NCBI RefSeq assembly: GCF_018403185.1
Contig: NZ_BOSE01000003.1
Span: forward strand, 186,001 to 250,000
Length of the DNA: 64,000 nucleotides
Source: Paenibacillus montaniterrae
GTDB lineage: Bacteria > Bacillota > Bacilli > Paenibacillales > Paenibacillaceae
Direction of reading: 5' to 3'
In this document: positions 60,563 through 64,000 of the stretch, piece after piece
Layout of the letters: every line of letters begins with the position of its first letter
How positions within the stretch are numbered: position 1 is the first letter of the stretch
Position numbers and translations under genes: made by a program
The notes under the pieces: generated by a model
Databases searched by the model: none
What the model saw: only the letters and a program-made list of their open reading frames with translations
Told to the model about the DNA's origin: nothing

Positions 60563-62803
60563 TTACAGGCTGGATTGGCTCGTGGCGGTCGGGCTGCTGG
60601 CTGTGCGCATTTGCTCGACCTCTACGCCTGCCAGCATCATAATGCCGATGCCGTGATTGTCATTGACGACTGTTCTTAGGTCGTACATATAGTAGTCCGG
60701 TGCAAACGAATATCTGGAGCCGCTGCAAACGCCAAATACATGCCCCTGCCGATTAATCGCATGCTTGGTCAAGCCCTGCCAGCCGCGCTCGACGACTGCC
60801 TCGAAATGCGTCCGCTGCTGAAGCCAGCCAAAGCGAATGCCCCGCGCCAGACCGTACACAAACATCGCCGTACAGGATGCTTCCTCGTAGCTGTCCGGCT
60901 CATTTATGACTTGCCGCCATAAGCCGCTGTCGCTTTGGAAGGAGGCGATGCCCTCTGCAAATTGCTGATAGAAGTCCAGCAGCTCCTCATGCAATGGATG
61001 CGCCTGCGGCAGTCTTTCCAAAAGCTCGGACAAGGAAAACAGCACCCATCCATTGCCGCGCCCCCATGGCACGCTTGTGGCACGATCATATTTGAAATCG
61101 TACACATGCGACATCAGACGCTGATCCTCCATGAACAAATATTTCTTATACAGCACAAACTGTTTTGCTGCCTCATGCAGCGCTTCTTCTTGGTGAAACA
61201 GCTCTGCGTAGCGGATTAGAAACGGCGTGCTCATATACAGATCATCCGCCCACATCGTATTGGCGGAATACTCGCCTTCGCATACGCGGTAGAAGGCGCC
61301 GTCCGCTTTTCTTTCCAGCTTGTTCAACATAAAGTCGGCGATCACTTCGGCAATTTGAGCAAAGCGTTGGTCGTTCGTGATCGAATACGCCTCAAGCATT
61401 GCCGAGCCGAAGGAGCCGCAGTTGTCGAGCATTTTAATTAGCACCAGCTGATGATTAATTGCAGGGAAGCCGTATTGCGCATAGTCCCATACGGAATAGT
61501 CGTACCAATCGGTGCAGCTTGTAATATGCTTGAGCGCATACTCGATCATATCGCTGCGCTGCAGCTGCTTGCCGCTGCGGAGCAGGCCATACATCGTCAC
61601 GCCGAGCGGATAGTCCCACCGTCCAAAGTTGCTCATGCTGCCTACCGTCCATTTATTGCTTAGCATCGCATTTTCGTAATAAGGACGAACGACGAAAGCC
61701 GGGGCGTCAAGCTGCCAATACAGCTGCTTATCCTGCTGCTTCAGCAATGCATGTGCAGCGAACGTCTCGCTTTGTGCTTCGGGAGCAGCCTGGTCAAGCG
61801 GCCCTGCGTAAATCCACGGCTCGCTATAGCCGTGCACATTAAGCGATGCCTGCAGCCTCAGCTCCGAGCCATTGACGCTGAAGGCGAGTTGGAATCCCCA
61901 GTGCTGCCCGCCGCTTGCGCTCCAAACCTTAATATGCGGTTTGCGTCTGCTGCCCAGCGGAACATGCTGTATGTAGCTGCCGGCCTGCGATGTGTGGAAA
62001 ATCAACTGCTCATCAAGCCATACCATAGTTGCGCCATAGGTTTGCAGTGACATAACCATCGTTTCTGCATCGCCTGCCGTCATATCCAGCACCGTGCGCG
62101 CATAGGCCGCCGCTTCAGCCTGAAAGCCGAATATTCGCTGCAAATTAGGCAAGGCCAGCTCTTGCTCGCTCCAGCAAGCGCGCGGATACCAGCTTAGCTC
62201 GGTTAAGCTTTCATCTTTAGTCCAGTCAGGAAAGAGCTGCTGCTGCTCGCCGTAGACTGGCTGTGCGAGCGGCTCTGAATAAATCCAGCCAGCCTGGCCG
62301 CTCCGATTGGCAAAGGGCGACAGCACCTGCAAAATACGCACCTTGCCTTCCTCTGCTCCAAAGCGGCAGCCAAAGCCTGCGGGTGTTTTGCGAGCCTCGA
62401 TCATAAGCACATTCCAGCCTTTTTCGAATAATAGCGGAATGGCGACTCGTCCGTCTGGCTTGAGCTCCTCAATTACAGCTGAGTGATACAGCCTTTGCTC
62501 GTTCAAATAGAGTGAGATTGGACCAAGCGGCTCCATCACCCCATCAATTGAGCGCTGCTCATCACTCCATACCAAAGCCATCGCATAAGCATAGGAGCCG
62601 TTCGGGCTAGCTGAGTAGATGTCGCCAAAATCTAGCAAATAGAGGCCTTCACTATTTTGCATTATACCTGCAGCCGAAAACGCGCGATGAATGAAGGGGA
62701 GCGGCGGGTTAGCGCCGATATATCGATTAGCGACAAGCTCAAGCACCTGCTGAGTATCTTCACCAAAGCTGTAATGAGCACTTTCTTTCGCAGAAAAATC
62801 CAA
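60563..62803 (-). CDS. GH105 unsaturated rhamnogalacturonyl hydrolase with long N-terminal domain
   Basis: About 746 residues. Start at TTG 62803 (AAAGGTG upstream) is preferred; ATG 62857 is in frame but has no ribosome site and is only 9 bp from an operator. The C-terminal half (about 370-746) is a GH88/GH105 barrel: MWADDLYMSTPFLIRYAELF with the catalytic Asp near residue 516, VPWGRGNGWVLFSLSELLER and SCTAMFVYGLARGIRFGW. It hydrates and removes the unsaturated galacturonyl end made by PL11-type lyases. The N-terminal 365 residues are beta-rich with carbohydrate-binding character (SLYLNEQRLYHSAVIEELKP), which is unusual; YteR/YesR are about 370 residues. No signal peptide. Confidence 0.85.
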   Translation of the reverse strand: MDFSAKESAHYSFGEDTQQVLELVANRYIGANPPLPFIHRAFSAAGIMQNSEGLYLLDFGDIYSASPNGSYAYAMALVWSDEQRSIDGVMEPLGPISLYLNEQRLYHSAVIEELKPDGRVAIPLLFEKGWNVLMIEARKTPAGFGCRFGAEEGKVRILQVLSPFANRSGQAGWIYSEPLAQPVYGEQQQLFPDWTKDESLTELSWYPRACWSEQELALPNLQRIFGFQAEAAAYARTVLDMTAGDAETMVMSLQTYGATMVWLDEQLIFHTSQAGSYIQHVPLGSRRKPHIKVWSASGGQHWGFQLAFSVNGSELRLQASLNVHGYSEPWIYAGPLDQAAPEAQSETFAAHALLKQQDKQLYWQLDAPAFVVRPYYENAMLSNKWTVGSMSNFGRWDYPLGVTMYGLLRSGKQLQRSDMIEYALKHITSCTDWYDYSVWDYAQYGFPAINHQLVLIKMLDNCGSFGSAMLEAYSITNDQRFAQIAEVIADFMLNKLERKADGAFYRVCEGEYSANTMWADDLYMSTPFLIRYAELFHQEEALHEAAKQFVLYKKYLFMEDQRLMSHVYDFKYDRATSVPWGRGNGWVLFSLSELLERLPQAHPLHEELLDFYQQFAEGIASFQSDSGLWRQVINEPDSYEEASCTAMFVYGLARGIRFGWLQQRTHFEAVVERGWQGLTKHAINRQGHVFGVCSGSRYSFAPDYYMYDLRTVVNDNHGIGIMMLAGVEVEQMRTASSPTATSQSSL

Positions 62804-62865
62804 TGCGGACACACACCTTTCAGCGTCATATATAGAGATTAAAGCTTCAAATAGCATACAACAGA

Positions 62866-62879
62866 GTTAAGCGCTTACC
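62866..62879. promoter_or_regulatory. Dyad operator between GH105 gene and LacI regulator
   Basis: GTTAAGCGCTTACC contains the perfect ten-base palindrome TAAGCGCTTA, a LacI/CcpA-type operator form. It lies in the divergent region and shares AAGCGCTTAC with the site at 44132. Likely target of the LacI-family regulator encoded at 63080 or of CcpA. Confidence 0.6.
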
Positions 62880-63079
62880 TTTTCATTGTAGAAGCTAACC
62901 GCTTGTTATGCAATACATAATTTCATTCGGCCGAAAAATCAGTTATGATTATGAGTAATGGGTTAATCGCAAGCAGGCTAATCGCAAGTACGATAACACT
63001 AGCTTTCGAAGTGCTTTTTATGTACAGGGAAGCTGAATCAGAATCAGAAGTACCATAAAAAGTTGTAGGAGTTAAGCAA

Positions 63080-64000
63080 ATGAAAATAACGATATATGAT
63101 GTGGCAGAGAAAGCGGGGGTTTCCATCGCGACTGTGTCCAAGGTCATCAATAATACCGGACGGATTAGTGAGAAAACAAGGAAAAAAGTGATGCAAATCA
63201 TGGACGAGCTGGAGTATCAGCCAAGCGTTGTCGCTTCAGCGCTGTCAGGGAAAAGCACCTTTACCCTCGGCTTAACCTTGCCAGACCTGGCCAACCCTTA
63301 TTTTGCCGAGCTGGCAAGAGCGATTGAGGATCAAGGACGGAAGCATGGCTTTAATGTATTTATTTGCAGCACCGACAATGATGCTGACAAGGAAGAGGAA
63401 TATTATCAGCTGTTTATGAAGAAGCGGGTTGACGGCATTATTATGGTGTCGCGCGACAAGCAAAACGTAGTCGTTAAAAAAATATTAAGCGAAAAAGTAC
63501 CGCTTGTTATGATCGCCAGAGAAATTTTTTCCGCTCCGGTTACATCGGTGATGGTCGATGACTATTATGGCGGAATGCAGGCAGGTCAGCATTTGCTGCA
63601 GCAAGGGCATCAAAATATTGCCGTAATTGTAGAAAATTTAACGGAGCTGGGGAGTAAGGAACGGCTGCGCGGATGTGTTGATGCGATGAAGGAAGCACAG
63701 CTGGAGCTCGATCCGCAGCTTGTAATCGAGGGCGGCTATACGCTGGAAAGCGGCAAGGCGGCAATGAAGCAGCTGCTGCAGCAAAAGCAGCGGCCGACCG
63801 CTGTATTTGCCTGCAATGACATTCTTGCGATTGGCGCGATCCAGGCTGTGCGGGAAGGTGGGCTTAAAGTGCCAGACGATATTTCAATTGTCGGCTATGA
63901 CAATACGATATTGGCAACGATCATCGACCCGCCGCTCACTACAGTAGCGCAGCCGATGCAGGAAATCGGGGAGCGCTCCGTCGCGCTGCTCGTACAGCAA
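63080..64000 (+). CDS. LacI-family transcriptional regulator (3' end outside window)
   Basis: The first 307 codons of a LacI/GalR-family repressor; the frame is open at the window end. The N-terminal helix-turn-helix is ITIYDVAEKAGVSIATVSKV with the hinge KVMQIMDELEYQPSVVASAL. The periplasmic-binding-like sensor follows (TLGLTLPDLANPYFAELARA, VFACNDILAIGAIQAVREGG, IIDPPLTTVAQPMQEIGE). GTAGGAG precedes the ATG. It is divergent from the GH105 gene with a palindromic operator between them, so it probably represses that operon until a pectin-derived sugar is present. Confidence 0.93.
   Translation, partial: MKITIYDVAEKAGVSIATVSKVINNTGRISEKTRKKVMQIMDELEYQPSVVASALSGKSTFTLGLTLPDLANPYFAELARAIEDQGRKHGFNVFICSTDNDADKEEEYYQLFMKKRVDGIIMVSRDKQNVVVKKILSEKVPLVMIAREIFSAPVTSVMVDDYYGGMQAGQHLLQQGHQNIAVIVENLTELGSKERLRGCVDAMKEAQLELDPQLVIEGGYTLESGKAAMKQLLQQKQRPTAVFACNDILAIGAIQAVREGGLKVPDDISIVGYDNTILATIIDPPLTTVAQPMQEIGERSVALLVQQ

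Overview
The window looks like a Paenibacillus (Paenibacillaceae) chromosome. The evidence is the LplA/B/C-type sugar importers paired with YesM/YesN- and YesS-like regulators, an SLH-domain surface protein with YcdB-type repeats, strong Gram-positive Shine-Dalgarno sequences with some GTG/TTG starts, many rho-independent hairpins, and several pectin-degrading enzymes. No rRNA, tRNA, CRISPR array or prophage was seen. Most of the window has a balanced base composition; the first 4.1 kb is clearly richer in A+T and looks acquired.

Layout. 1-4131: the end of a probable peptide natural-product cluster, with two translationally coupled ABC exporters, a decayed PqqD/RRE-like gene and an unknown 154-residue protein. 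4374-5380: a PadR/DUF1129 pair behind a tandem array of dyad operators. 5732-7256: an ECF-type sigma factor with a membrane anti-sigma-like partner. 7486-8964: aldehyde dehydrogenase. 9183-9705: a chimeric pseudogene joining the start of a lantibiotic-type ABC ATPase to the end of a histidine kinase. 9938-21670: a rhamnogalacturonan locus (importer, YesS-like membrane AraC regulator, PL11 lyase, GH2 enzyme). 21802-23235: alpha/beta hydrolase and MarR regulator. 23374-26985: NADH nitrite reductase operon (large and small subunits, FNT channel) behind two Crp/Fnr-like dyads. 27118-31788: AviRa-like methyltransferase, SLH protein, ankyrin protein. 31979-39298: a very large double-kinase hybrid sensor, then a Fur-type promoter driving an AraC/siderophore-binding-protein fusion and two FecCD permeases. 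39380-40551: HAD protein and MgtC.

40591-53387 is a second sugar region: an LplB/C/A importer, a secreted EEP-fold enzyme with a jacalin-like tail, an orphan binding lipoprotein next to a YesM/YesN two-component pair, and divergently two Gfo/Idh/MocA oxidoreductases with an AraC regulator. 53409-56897 holds an SDR enzyme, a Fic protein, a 44-codon small ORF and a stand-alone nicotianamine-synthase-like gene. An IS110-family element (about 57001-58714) sits between the arms of a large inverted repeat. 58788-64000 holds an unrecognised enzyme-like protein, a GH105 unsaturated-uronyl hydrolase with a long N-terminal extension, and a divergent LacI-family regulator cut by the window end.

Together the PL11 lyase and the GH105 hydrolase supply two successive steps of rhamnogalacturonan-I breakdown (cleavage to unsaturated oligosaccharides, then removal of the unsaturated galacturonyl cap). 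Neither PL11 nor GH2 shows a signal peptide, which suggests oligosaccharides are imported before being broken down. Candidate cre/LacI-type operators at 44132, 50112 and 62866 may link the sugar regions to carbon control.
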